64,000 nucleotides of DNA from Hymenobacter roseosalivarius DSM 11622 (GTDB taxonomy: Bacteria > Bacteroidota > Bacteroidia > Cytophagales > Hymenobacteraceae), in NCBI RefSeq assembly GCF_900176135.1, contig NZ_FWWW01000091.1, forward strand, positions 62,001-126,000, written 5' to 3'. Both the position numbers and the translations under genes were made by a program. The notes under the pieces are model-generated. The model worked only from the letters and a program-made list of their open reading frames with translations, searched no databases and was not told the DNA's origin. This document shows, piece by piece, positions 41,740-49,408 of this stretch. Every line of letters starts with the position of its first letter. The first letter of the stretch is position 1.

Positions 41740-43479
41740 ATGCGAGAAAATAAGATTTCTTCCCCTACTGTTTTGTCTATGTTACCTAAAGTCCGAACGG
41801 GAATTGAAGGACTGGACGAGATTACCGAAGGCGGCCTACCCGAGGGGCGCCCCACTTTGATATGCGGTAGTGCCGGGTGTGGTAAAACCCTGATGGGTAT
41901 CGAGTTTCTGGTAAGGGGCGCGCTGGAGTATGGCGAGCCCGGCGTGCTAATGGCTTTCGAGGAAACCGCCGAAGAGCTCACGGCCAACGTGGCTTCTCTG
42001 GGCTTCGACCTGCCGGCCCTGCAAGCCCAGAAGCTGCTGCGGGTTGACCATGTACACGTAGACCGCTCGGAGATTGAAGAAACCGGCGAATACGATCTGG
42101 AGGGCCTGTTTATCCGGCTGGGGTACGCCATCGACTCGATTGGGGCCAAGCGCGTCGTGCTGGATACGATAGAGGCCTTGTTCGGAGGTTTTCCGAATGA
42201 AGCCGTGCTGCGCTCGGAAATCCGCCGCCTGTTTCGCTGGCTGAAAGAGAAGGGCGTGACCACCATCATCACGGCCGAGCGGGGCGATGGTACCCTCACC
42301 CGGCAAGGGCTGGAAGAGTACGTGTCGGACTGCGTGATTCTGCTGGACAACCGCGTTATCGACCAGATTACGACCCGGCGCCTGCGGGTGGTGAAGTACC
42401 GTGGCAGCACCCACGGCACCAATGAATACCCTTATTTGATCAGCGAAGACGGCATTTCGGTGCTGCCCGTTACCTCGCTCAAGCTGGAGCACGAGGTATC
42501 CGATCAGATCGTGTCTTCCGGGATTCCGGCCCTGGACGAGATGTTTGGCCGGCGGGGCTTTTACCACGGCAGCAGTATTCTGTTTACGGGTACGGCGGGC
42601 ACGGCCAAAACAACGCTCGCCGCGGGGTTCGCCCATGAGGTTTGTAAACAGAATAAACGCTGCCTGTATTTTGCCTTCGAAGAATCGCCGCAGCAATTGG
42701 TGCGCAATATACGCTCCGTTGGAATCGATCTGGAGCCCTGGCTAACGCAAGGCTTATTGCACATCGAAGCCTCCCGACCTACCATGAATGGCCTGGAAAG
42801 GCATTTGGTCATTATTCATAAGCTGGTCAGGGAGATGAAACCGGATGCCGTCGTAATTGACCCGATCAGTAACCTGATCAACGTGGGCAATATGAACGAG
42901 GTGAGCAGCATGCTTACCCGGCTGATTGATTTTCTGAAGGTAAATGACATTACTGCCTTATTCACGTCTCTGATCAGCGGCGGCCGTACCAGTAAGCTGG
43001 ACGCGACGGAAGAAGCGGTGTCGTCGTTGGTAGATACCTGGATCAGCGTGCGGGACCTGGAGGGAATCGGTGAGCGCAACCGCGGACTGAGCATTCTCAA
43101 GTCGCGGGGCATGTCTCACTCCAATCAGGTGCGGGAATTTATTATCACCGATCAGGGCATTCAACTACTGGATGTGGTGATAGGTCCGGCGGGCATCGTG
43201 ACCGGAGCTGGCCGCCTCACCCAGCAGCTACAGGCTCAGGCGCAGGCCCTGGCCGTGCAGCAAGAGCTGGAGCGGAAGGACCGGGAGCTGGAGCGCCGCC
43301 GTCGGGTACTGGAAGCTACCATTGCCAATCTGCGCACGGAGTTTGAGTCGGTGGAGGAGGAGCTACGGCGGATAAATAATGAGGAGCAAACCCGTCAGCA
43401 GATTTTTTCGCAAGGACAAACGTCAGGCGTCAGCGAAATGCTAGCGCGCAAGGCTGACAACCAACAACATAATCAGTAA
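41740..43479 (+). CDS. kaiC: KaiC-like double-RecA ATPase/autokinase
   Basis: A 579-residue protein with both KaiC lobes. CI (about 15-245): Walker A GSAGCGKT 43-50 and catalytic Glu pair E74-E75 (AFEETAEEL). CII (about 255-490): Walker A GTAGTAKT 284-291, where the usual second Gly is Ala, and Glu pair E314-E315 (FAFEESPQQL). The clock phosphosites Ser431-Thr432 of S. elongatus align with Ser428-Ser429 (EEAVSSLVDTWI). In the cyanobacterial clock KaiC phosphorylates and dephosphorylates itself in a daily rhythm. The C-terminal tail (about 490-579) is a Gln/Glu/Arg-rich coiled coil instead of the KaiA-binding peptide, fitting the absence of kaiA. First gene of the kai operon. Confidence 0.93.
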   Translation: MRENKISSPTVLSMLPKVRTGIEGLDEITEGGLPEGRPTLICGSAGCGKTLMGIEFLVRGALEYGEPGVLMAFEETAEELTANVASLGFDLPALQAQKLLRVDHVHVDRSEIEETGEYDLEGLFIRLGYAIDSIGAKRVVLDTIEALFGGFPNEAVLRSEIRRLFRWLKEKGVTTIITAERGDGTLTRQGLEEYVSDCVILLDNRVIDQITTRRLRVVKYRGSTHGTNEYPYLISEDGISVLPVTSLKLEHEVSDQIVSSGIPALDEMFGRRGFYHGSSILFTGTAGTAKTTLAAGFAHEVCKQNKRCLYFAFEESPQQLVRNIRSVGIDLEPWLTQGLLHIEASRPTMNGLERHLVIIHKLVREMKPDAVVIDPISNLINVGNMNEVSSMLTRLIDFLKVNDITALFTSLISGGRTSKLDATEEAVSSLVDTWISVRDLEGIGERNRGLSILKSRGMSHSNQVREFIITDQGIQLLDVVIGPAGIVTGAGRLTQQLQAQAQALAVQQELERKDRELERRRRVLEATIANLRTEFESVEEELRRINNEEQTRQQIFSQGQTSGVSEMLARKADNQQHNQ

Positions 43480-43494
43480 GCCCCGTATCCGGTA

Positions 43495-43827
43495 ATGGAA
43501 ACTTCCCCAGCTAGTACAACAGAAGGCATGGATAAGAACTGTTGGGAACTGCGTCTGTACATAGCCGGCCAGACCCCTAAGTCAGTGGCCGCGCTGGCCA
43601 ATTTGAAAAAGTATTGTGTGCAGCACCTGCAAGGGCGCTATAAGCTGGAAGTCATTGACTTGCTAATAAACCCTCAGCTAGCCGAGGGCGACCAGATTCT
43701 GGCTATTCCGACACTGGTACGAAAAGTGCCCGTGCCCATCCGCAAGATCATCGGCGACTTATCCAATGAGGAGCGCGTCTTGGTGGGCTTGGATATTCGG
43801 GCAGTTGTAGGCATCGCAACTCACTAG
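43495..43827 (+). CDS. kaiB: KaiB-like protein 1 (clock type)
   Basis: A 110-residue thioredoxin-like KaiB. After a short leader the sequence closely follows cyanobacterial Kai[61 protein letters not shown] and [12 protein letters not shown]. The last two blocks are the region that switches fold and docks on the KaiC CI ring in S. elongatus, and are well kept. It starts 15 bp after kaiC and ends 1 bp before the second kaiB, so the genes are tightly coupled. Likely the partner that drives KaiC dephosphorylation or senses its state. Confidence 0.94.
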   Translation: METSPASTTEGMDKNCWELRLYIAGQTPKSVAALANLKKYCVQHLQGRYKLEVIDLLINPQLAEGDQILAIPTLVRKVPVPIRKIIGDLSNEERVLVGLDIRAVVGIATH

Positions 43828-43828
43828 A

Positions 43829-44170
43829 ATGGAGGCAGAGGAAAGGTTGGATCGAACACCGGCGGAGGCGGAGTACGTGCTTCATTTGTATATTACCGGC
43901 GCGACGCCTAATTCCTCGCGGGCCGTACGGAATATCAAGGAAATTTGTGAGCTGTACTTAAAAGGCTGCTACGAGCTGATTATCGTGGATATTTACCAGC
44001 AGCCTGCCCTGGCCCAGCAGGAACAGCTTATCGGAGTGCCCACCCTGGTAAAAAAACGCCCCGGCCTGGTGCGCCGACTGGTGGGCGACCTCTCAAACCG
44101 GGAACGGGTGCTGGCCGCGCTGGGGCTGCCCTTACTACCCGACAGCAACAGTGAAAGCAACAATGGCTGA
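43829..44170 (+). CDS. KaiB-like protein 2 (divergent)
   Basis: A 113-residue second KaiB. It keeps LHLYITGATPNSSRAVRNIK, YELIIVDIYQQPALAQQEQL and IGVPTLVKKRPGLVRRLVGD, but departs from the clock-type protein in the switch region (KKRPGLVRRLV instead of [10 protein letters not shown]) and ends GLPLLPDSNSESNNG, so its KaiC-binding mode may differ. Its stop overlaps the first codons of the histidine kinase gene, which suggests that it works with the kinase: in SasA the kinase carries a fused KaiB-like sensor domain, and here the two could be separate chains. That last point is inference. Confidence 0.9.
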   Translation: MEAEERLDRTPAEAEYVLHLYITGATPNSSRAVRNIKEICELYLKGCYELIIVDIYQQPALAQQEQLIGVPTLVKKRPGLVRRLVGDLSNRERVLAALGLPLLPDSNSESNNG

Positions 44171-45887
44171 AAGTCCGCCCCTTACTTCCACCGACCTGAT
44201 CCGTGAAAACGAGGAGCTGCGGTATCAGCTGCAGGAAGCGGAAGACCTCATTTCCGCTATTCGCTCGGGGTCGGTGGATGCGCTGGAGGTGCAGGGAACC
44301 GATGGGCCGCGCATCTTCACGCTGCAAGGTGCCGATCAGGTGTATCGCACCCTGATCGAACAGATGAGCGAAGGCGCGCTGCTGCTCAGTCAGGACGGCA
44401 TTATTTTGTATGGCAACGCCAGCCTGGCTACGCTGCTCGAAGGCGCGCTGGAGGCGCTGATCGGCGGCTCCTTTGCTGACTTTATTCCATCTGACTTTAA
44501 GGAGTACTGGGGGGCTTTATTGGTAAACGGCTGGGCCGGTAAAAGCAAAGGAGAAGTGCTGCTGCGAACCAGGGCGGGGACGCTGCTGCCGTTTTCGCTG
44601 TCGATGAACGTGCTGGAATTCAATGATGCGCCCGCCCTGGCCGTTATTATCACCAGTCTGTCAGCCCAACGGGAAATCAAGGCCATTCAGGCGCGGGTAG
44701 CCGAGCAGAACGCGGTAATTGACCGCAAAAACGAAGAGCTGAAGCGGCAGGAAGCCGCCCGCCTGCTAATAGAACAGGCTGCCGCCGAAGCCAATCGAAT
44801 ACTGGAGGGCATTCCGCAAATTGCCTGGACGGCTAACGCGCGGGGCGAAAACACCTACCTCAACCGCCGCTGGTTTGATTACATCGGCCGGCCCAGTAGT
44901 CCGGGTTCGGACGATGAGTTTCAGGCGCGTATGCACCCCGACGACGCGGGCCCGGCCCGCACACGCTGGCAGCAGAGCCTGCGCACCGGAGAAACATTTG
45001 AGATGGAGTACCGCTTCCGCGACAGGACCGATACGTATCGCTGGATGCTGGGCCGGGCGCTACCTTCCTACAACGAGCAGGGGGCAATTATGCAGTGGAT
45101 TGGTACCTACACCGACATTCACGAGCACAGGCTGGCCCTGGAGCGCATCGATCAGGCCCAGCGCCAGCTCCACGAAAACAACGAGCAGCTGACGCGCGCC
45201 AACGTAGATCTGGACAATTTTATCTATACCGCCTCGCACGACTTAAAATCGCCCATCAGCAACATTGAGGGGTTGTTGCAGGCCTTGCTGTCAGAAATGC
45301 CCCCCAGCCTTCAGGGGCAGCAGGAAGACCAGGTACAGCCCATCATGGCCATGATGCAGGACTCCGTGGAGCGGTTTAAGCGCACCATCGAACACCTGAC
45401 GGAAGTAACCAAGTTACAAAAAGAGCAGATTCAGCCCCTGGCAGTGGTGAAGCTGGGGCCAGTTATTGAGGACGTGCGGCTGGATTTAGCACCGCTGCTA
45501 CGCGAGTCGGGGGGCATTTTGGAGGTAGACGTGGTGGCTTGCCCGGCGGTGTCATTTGCCCAAAAAAACCTGCGTAGCGTCATCTATAACCTGCTTAGCA
45601 ATGCCTTCAAGTACCGTTCGCCGGAGCGTGCGCCGCATGTGTGGCTGCGGTGCTACGAAGAGAATGACTACGCGGTGCTCACGGTGCAGGACAACGGCCT
45701 GGGCTTGGACCTGATTATTAATGAAAAGCGGCTGTTCGGGATGTTTCAGCGCCTGCACGACCATGTCGATGGCAGCGGCATCGGGCTGTACATGGTCAAG
45801 AAGATGGTGGAGAACGTGGGGGGCAAAATTGAGGTGGAGAGTGAGATAGGCGTCGGCTCTGTCTTCACGGTGTACTTCAAACGGTAG
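44163..45887 (+). CDS. Double-PAS sensor histidine kinase of the kai operon
   Basis: A 574-residue soluble kinase without membrane helices. An N-terminal coiled coil (LIRENEELRYQLQEAEDLIS) leads to PAS1 (about 62-175), PAS2 (about 205-330; EGIPQIAWTANARGENTYLN, RRWFDYIG, with a PAC tail MQWIGTYTDIHEHR), a HisKA domain with His359 (FIYTASHDLKSPISNIEG) and a HATPase with N box (SVIYNLLSNAFKYRS), DNGLGLD and GSGIGLYMVKKMVE. The GTG at 44151 is an alternative start. No receiver domain or response regulator is adjacent, so its target is elsewhere. It is the presumed output or input kinase of the KaiBC module. Three GCCCCCC/GGGGGGC motifs lie in it. Confidence 0.92.
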   Translation: MAESPPLTSTDLIRENEELRYQLQEAEDLISAIRSGSVDALEVQGTDGPRIFTLQGADQVYRTLIEQMSEGALLLSQDGIILYGNASLATLLEGALEALIGGSFADFIPSDFKEYWGALLVNGWAGKSKGEVLLRTRAGTLLPFSLSMNVLEFNDAPALAVIITSLSAQREIKAIQARVAEQNAVIDRKNEELKRQEAARLLIEQAAAEANRILEGIPQIAWTANARGENTYLNRRWFDYIGRPSSPGSDDEFQARMHPDDAGPARTRWQQSLRTGETFEMEYRFRDRTDTYRWMLGRALPSYNEQGAIMQWIGTYTDIHEHRLALERIDQAQRQLHENNEQLTRANVDLDNFIYTASHDLKSPISNIEGLLQALLSEMPPSLQGQQEDQVQPIMAMMQDSVERFKRTIEHLTEVTKLQKEQIQPLAVVKLGPVIEDVRLDLAPLLRESGGILEVDVVACPAVSFAQKNLRSVIYNLLSNAFKYRSPERAPHVWLRCYEENDYAVLTVQDNGLGLDLIINEKRLFGMFQRLHDHVDGSGIGLYMVKKMVENVGGKIEVESEIGVGSVFTVYFKR

Positions 45888-45926
45888 GTCGCACGCCAGT
45901 AGTAGAACGGCATCCGGAAATATTTA

Positions 45927-45974
45927 GCAAACAACAAGGGCCTCTCCTCATACGGAAAGGCCCTTGTTGTTTGC
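45927..45974. terminator. Bidirectional terminator closing the kai operon
   Basis: 17-bp perfect stem GCAAACAACAAGGGCCT / AGGCCCTTGTTGTTTGC between the convergent kinase and fasciclin genes. Confidence 0.88.
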
Positions 45975-46001
45975 TGTAAAGCAGTAAAGTGTCGCCGAAG
46001 C

Positions 46002-46577
46002 TTACTTAGGCAGCATCACTTTGTCGATAACGTGAATGACGCCGTTGCTTTGCATCACGTCGTAGGTGGAGATGGTAGAGGTATTGCCCGACTCGTCCAT
46101 CAGCACGACATTCTTAGGACCATTCATCATAGCCTTCAACGTGCCGCCGCTTACCGTTTTGAGCGAAGCAGTGCCTTTGCCCGCCTTAATGGCGGCCATG
46201 ATTTTGTCGGCGGTCATGCTGCCGGCTACTACGTGGTAAGTAAGTACTTTGCTCAGCTGCGCCTTGTTCTCAGGCTTCAGCAGCGTTTCTACGGTGCCAG
46301 CGGGCAGATTTTCGAAGGCGTCATTCACGGGAGCAAATACGGTGAAAGGACCTTTGCCCTGGAGTGTCTCCACCAGGCCAGCCGCTTTTACGGCTGCTAC
46401 GAGCGTGGTGTGGTCGGCAGAATTAACGGCGTTGGCTACAATGTTTTTGCTGGGCAGCATAGCCTGGCCACCTACCATTACATTGGCCATCGTCATCTGT
46501 GTTTGAGCCTGAGCCGATTGTACAGTGGCGGCACCTAGTAGGCACACAAGGGCGATAGAAAGCGTTTTACGTTTCAT
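46002..46577 (-). CDS. Fasciclin (FAS1) domain secreted protein
   Basis: A 191-residue exported protein with a Sec signal (MKRKTLSIALVCLLGAATVQ, cleavage after SAQA). The mature part is one FAS1 domain: DHTTLVAAVKAAGLVETLQG, GPFTVFAPVNDAFENLPAGT (the H1 box), KVLTYHVVAGSMTADKIM and SNGVIHVIDKVMLPK (the H2 box). FAS1 proteins mediate adhesion or bind matrix components. It stands alone, with a 210-bp upstream space holding no clear promoter, and shares a terminator with the kai operon. Confidence 0.95.
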   Translation of the reverse strand: MKRKTLSIALVCLLGAATVQSAQAQTQMTMANVMVGGQAMLPSKNIVANAVNSADHTTLVAAVKAAGLVETLQGKGPFTVFAPVNDAFENLPAGTVETLLKPENKAQLSKVLTYHVVAGSMTADKIMAAIKAGKGTASLKTVSGGTLKAMMNGPKNVVLMDESGNTSTISTYDVMQSNGVIHVIDKVMLPK

Positions 46578-46788
46578 GTTTTAGGATGAATTGAAGGGGG
46601 TCGTTGAAGTTGACAGCATTTACGCCTCGACTGTACCAACTGGATTTACCCCCGCAGAAATATTTTCTTTTGTCTATCTACTCTCTGCCAATTCACATTA
46701 GTTGAGCTTGTTTCTGCTGTCTAAAATGGCTTGTTCAATCGCAGATGCACTGAGCACTCAAGGACTTTGTACACTGCCAAATACCCGG

Positions 46789-47904
46789 CTAAAAGGAAAC
46801 AGCGACGGAGGAAGTGAGATTCGCATACCCCCTGATCAGGCGGCCAGCGGAGCGCGGAAAAGTGGGGTCAGAGGCGTGTAGCGCGCGGGCTTCCAGCCGA
46901 ACCAGCACCTGACTGCCGGGCGCATAATCCAGATTAAGCGAGCCCCCGGCCACCAAACCGTCAGGAGCGGTGGGCGCGGGAGCGATAGAAGTAATAATAA
47001 CCCCGTGCGCGGCAGCATAGTATTCGGCGCGTGCGGCCACGGCCCAGGCTTTATTGAGTTGGTAGCGCGCCAGTAAGGCCGCCGTGTGCCAGGTGTCGTA
47101 GCCGGTGGTCCGGGGGGCTTTTTGTTGTTTGCCTACGTCGAAAATGGCGGCCAGGCTTAGCCGGGACGTAGGCGAGTAGCGCAGGTAAAAATCATGGAAA
47201 AAACGGTAGCGGCGCAGAGAATCGGTGGGCTGCTCGTTGCCGAAAAAGGTGCTGGAATTGAGTTGAATTTTGTCGCTAATTTGCCACTGCACCTGGGTGC
47301 CTAATGCCTTGCCGCGGTTGTTTTCGCGGATGTTCTGCCAACCGTTGAGCACCAGGCCGGTGACGGTAAGCTGGGGGGCAAATTCGTAGGTGAAGCGCAC
47401 GCCAGCTTCGTAGTAGGGCGAGTTTTCGGCCATGAGCGAGCGAGTGAGCGTCCAGTTGTCCTTGCTCAACGCCGATTCGAAGCCGATGTGGGAGGTGAAA
47501 ATGCCGGCATCAAGCCAGGCGCGGGCGAAAGGCCGAAATCCGGCGTAGGCTTCGTAGACAGGCCTGAGCACAGGGTCTTCGGCGGCGTAGTTGGCCGCTA
47601 CGTACGTGCCCGCGTGCAGGCCAAGCGCTCCTCGTACGCGGGCGCTCTGGTAGCGCATGCCCAGTAAAGCGTTATTTACCGCAAATTCATTCTGGCGGTC
47701 GTGGGAGTAGAGAAAGGTCGGGCGGTCGGGGGTAGGTGGCCGGGGAAAGTCGTAGCCGTAATAAGCGTCCATAAACCCATAGAAGGAGAGCGGATGAGGC
47801 GGTGAAGCTACGCTGGAGTCAGACGCGGCCGACGACGTTTGGGCCAGTGCCAGGCCGTTGGGCAGCAGACTCAGTAAACTAAATAGCGGAAACCAGAACT
47901 TCAT
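46789..47904 (-). CDS. Porin-like outer-membrane beta-barrel protein
   Basis: A 371-residue exported protein (signal MKFWFPLFSLLSLLPNGLAL, ending AQ). The mature protein starts LSFYGFMDAYYGYDFPRPPT, a usual opening of the Bacteroidota putative-porin (BBP2-type) family, then shows about 16 alternating strands, such as RPFARAWLDAGIFTSHIGFE, ENSPYYEAGVRFTYEFAPQL and a final GYANLTSSVAVSF with C-terminal Phe. Probably a passive channel. The ATG at 47904 is preferred to the one at 47958 because it places the signal peptide at the N-terminus. Divergent from the acetyltransferase-like gene. Confidence 0.82.
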   Translation of the reverse strand: MKFWFPLFSLLSLLPNGLALAQTSSAASDSSVASPPHPLSFYGFMDAYYGYDFPRPPTPDRPTFLYSHDRQNEFAVNNALLGMRYQSARVRGALGLHAGTYVAANYAAEDPVLRPVYEAYAGFRPFARAWLDAGIFTSHIGFESALSKDNWTLTRSLMAENSPYYEAGVRFTYEFAPQLTVTGLVLNGWQNIRENNRGKALGTQVQWQISDKIQLNSSTFFGNEQPTDSLRRYRFFHDFYLRYSPTSRLSLAAIFDVGKQQKAPRTTGYDTWHTAALLARYQLNKAWAVAARAEYYAAAHGVIITSIAPAPTAPDGLVAGGSLNLDYAPGSQVLVRLEARALHASDPTFPRSAGRLIRGYANLTSSVAVSF

Positions 47905-48055
47905 AGAAAAGGGCAGGCGCGGGATAAGCCGGGACGGGTTTAAGTTGAACGTTGGCAATAAACGCTTCTACGAATGAATGGCTCTTTACGCCTGAGTTTG
48001 CAGGTAACCCATAGTCGAATGGCAGCTCAACGGAGACAATGTTGCCTGGAGGAGC

Positions 48056-48063
48056 TAAATTTG
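48056..48063 (+). promoter_or_regulatory. Candidate -7 element TAAATTTG
   Basis: Perfect TAnnTTTG, 50 bp before the start of the acetyltransferase-like gene. A TTG lies only 11 bp upstream, so the -33 element is not convincing. Confidence 0.35.
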
Positions 48064-48112
48064 ACACCTTCGTGCTATGCTTATGTAGCTGCCCACCTCA
48101 ATTTCTGACTCC

Positions 48113-49291
48113 TTGACCGCTCCGCAATTCCTCATAGAAGTTTCGACGCCCGAGCACGCCCGCGAATTCCGGGAGTTTCCGGTGCGTTTGTATCGCGCCG
48201 ACTCCACCTACATCCGCCCCCTCGACAAGGATATTGACCAGGTATTTGATACCAAAAAGAACAAGTATTTCCGCGCTGGTGAGCTTACGCGCTGGCTGTT
48301 GCAGGATGGTCAGGGCCAGACCATTGGGCGGGTGGCGGCTTTTATTAATACGCGCACGGCCCGCACCTTTGAGCAGCCCACGGGCGGCATGGGCTTTTTT
48401 GAGTGCATCGACGACCAAGCGGCCGCCAACACCTTGCTCGATGCCTGCCGCGCCTGGCTGGCGGAGCGCGGTATGGAGGCCATGGATGGCCCCATCAACT
48501 TCGGCGACCGGGACCAGTGGTGGGGCCTGCTCATCGACAACTTCGGTGCCCCGCTCTACGGGCAGAACTACAACCCGCCCTACTACCGCCGCCTGCTGGA
48601 AACCTACGGCTTTGAGCGGTATTTCAATCAGTTTACTTACTTCCGTAAAGTAATTGACCCCCTCTCGCCGGAGTACCAGGAAAAGGCCCAGCGCATGTTT
48701 CAGAACCCGAAGTACACCTTCGAGCACCTGCGCCTGAAGCAGCTGGAAAAGTATGCCGAGGACTTTCGGGTAGTTTATAACCAAGCCTGGGTGAAGCACG
48801 ACGGCGTGAAGGAAATGCGGCCCGAGCAGTCGCGCAGCATTATGAAGAAGCTGCGCCCCGTGATTGACGAAAAAGGCTGCTGGTTTGCCTATTACGAAGG
48901 CGAGCCGGTTGGCTTTTTCATTGCATTGCCAGAGCTGAATGAGCTGTTCCGGCACGTAAACGGCAACCTGAACTGGCTGGGCAAGCTCAAATTTGCCTAC
49001 CACCGCTGGCGTGGCTCCGTGCGTACGCTCACCGGCATTGCCTTCGGTATCGCGCCCGCCCACCAGCGCCGGGGCGTGGAGGCGGCCATGGTGCTCGCGG
49101 TTTCCAAAGTGGTGCAGGACCGCAGCAAAGTGCAGTACGAGGATTTTGTGATGAACTGGATCGGCGACTTTAACCCGCGCATGATGGCCGTAGCCGAGCA
49201 GATCGGCGGCAAGATCTGGCGCACCCACGCCACGTTCCGCTACCTGTTCGACCGCGAAAAGGAGTTCAAGCGCGCCCCGATTATTAAGTGA
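48113..49291 (+). CDS. GNAT-like acyltransferase family protein
   Basis: A 392-residue protein with a GNAT-type C-terminal half: GCWFAYYEGEPVGFFIALPE, TGIAFGIAPAHQRRGVEAAM (acetyl-CoA pyrophosphate loop R.RG.E) and a C-terminal strand-helix. The N-terminal half (EVSTPEHAREFREFPVRLYR, GPINFGDRDQWWGLLIDNFG, YNPPYYRRLLETYGFERYFN) is well conserved in related bacterial proteins annotated only as GNAT-like or N-acetyltransferases. No ATG or GTG exists in the 5' region: a stop at 48086 leaves only TTG 48113 or ATT 48101. The acceptor is unknown; one group of similar proteins makes N-acyl amino acids. Confidence 0.75.
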   Translation: MTAPQFLIEVSTPEHAREFREFPVRLYRADSTYIRPLDKDIDQVFDTKKNKYFRAGELTRWLLQDGQGQTIGRVAAFINTRTARTFEQPTGGMGFFECIDDQAAANTLLDACRAWLAERGMEAMDGPINFGDRDQWWGLLIDNFGAPLYGQNYNPPYYRRLLETYGFERYFNQFTYFRKVIDPLSPEYQEKAQRMFQNPKYTFEHLRLKQLEKYAEDFRVVYNQAWVKHDGVKEMRPEQSRSIMKKLRPVIDEKGCWFAYYEGEPVGFFIALPELNELFRHVNGNLNWLGKLKFAYHRWRGSVRTLTGIAFGIAPAHQRRGVEAAMVLAVSKVVQDRSKVQYEDFVMNWIGDFNPRMMAVAEQIGGKIWRTHATFRYLFDREKEFKRAPIIK

Positions 49292-49320
49292 GGTGGTGAA
49301 ATGGTGAAGTTGTTTCAAAG

Positions 49321-49358
49321 CAAAAAAGCCCCCCAGAATACTCTGGGGGGCTTTTTTG
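49321..49358. terminator. Bidirectional terminator
   Basis: 16-bp stem CAAAAAAGCCCCCCAG / CTGGGGGGCTTTTTTG, loop AATACT. Both arms match the window-wide motif exactly; it separates convergent genes. Confidence 0.93.
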
Positions 49359-49408
49359 ACTGAGTAGGGGGCAAAGGCTTCCATGGGCGTATCTCACCAC
49401 CTCACCAC

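Noticed and set aside
48098-49384. 428-codon open frame on the - strand
   Set aside because: Antisense to the acetyltransferase-like gene, whose translation has conserved GNAT motifs; the reverse frame has none.
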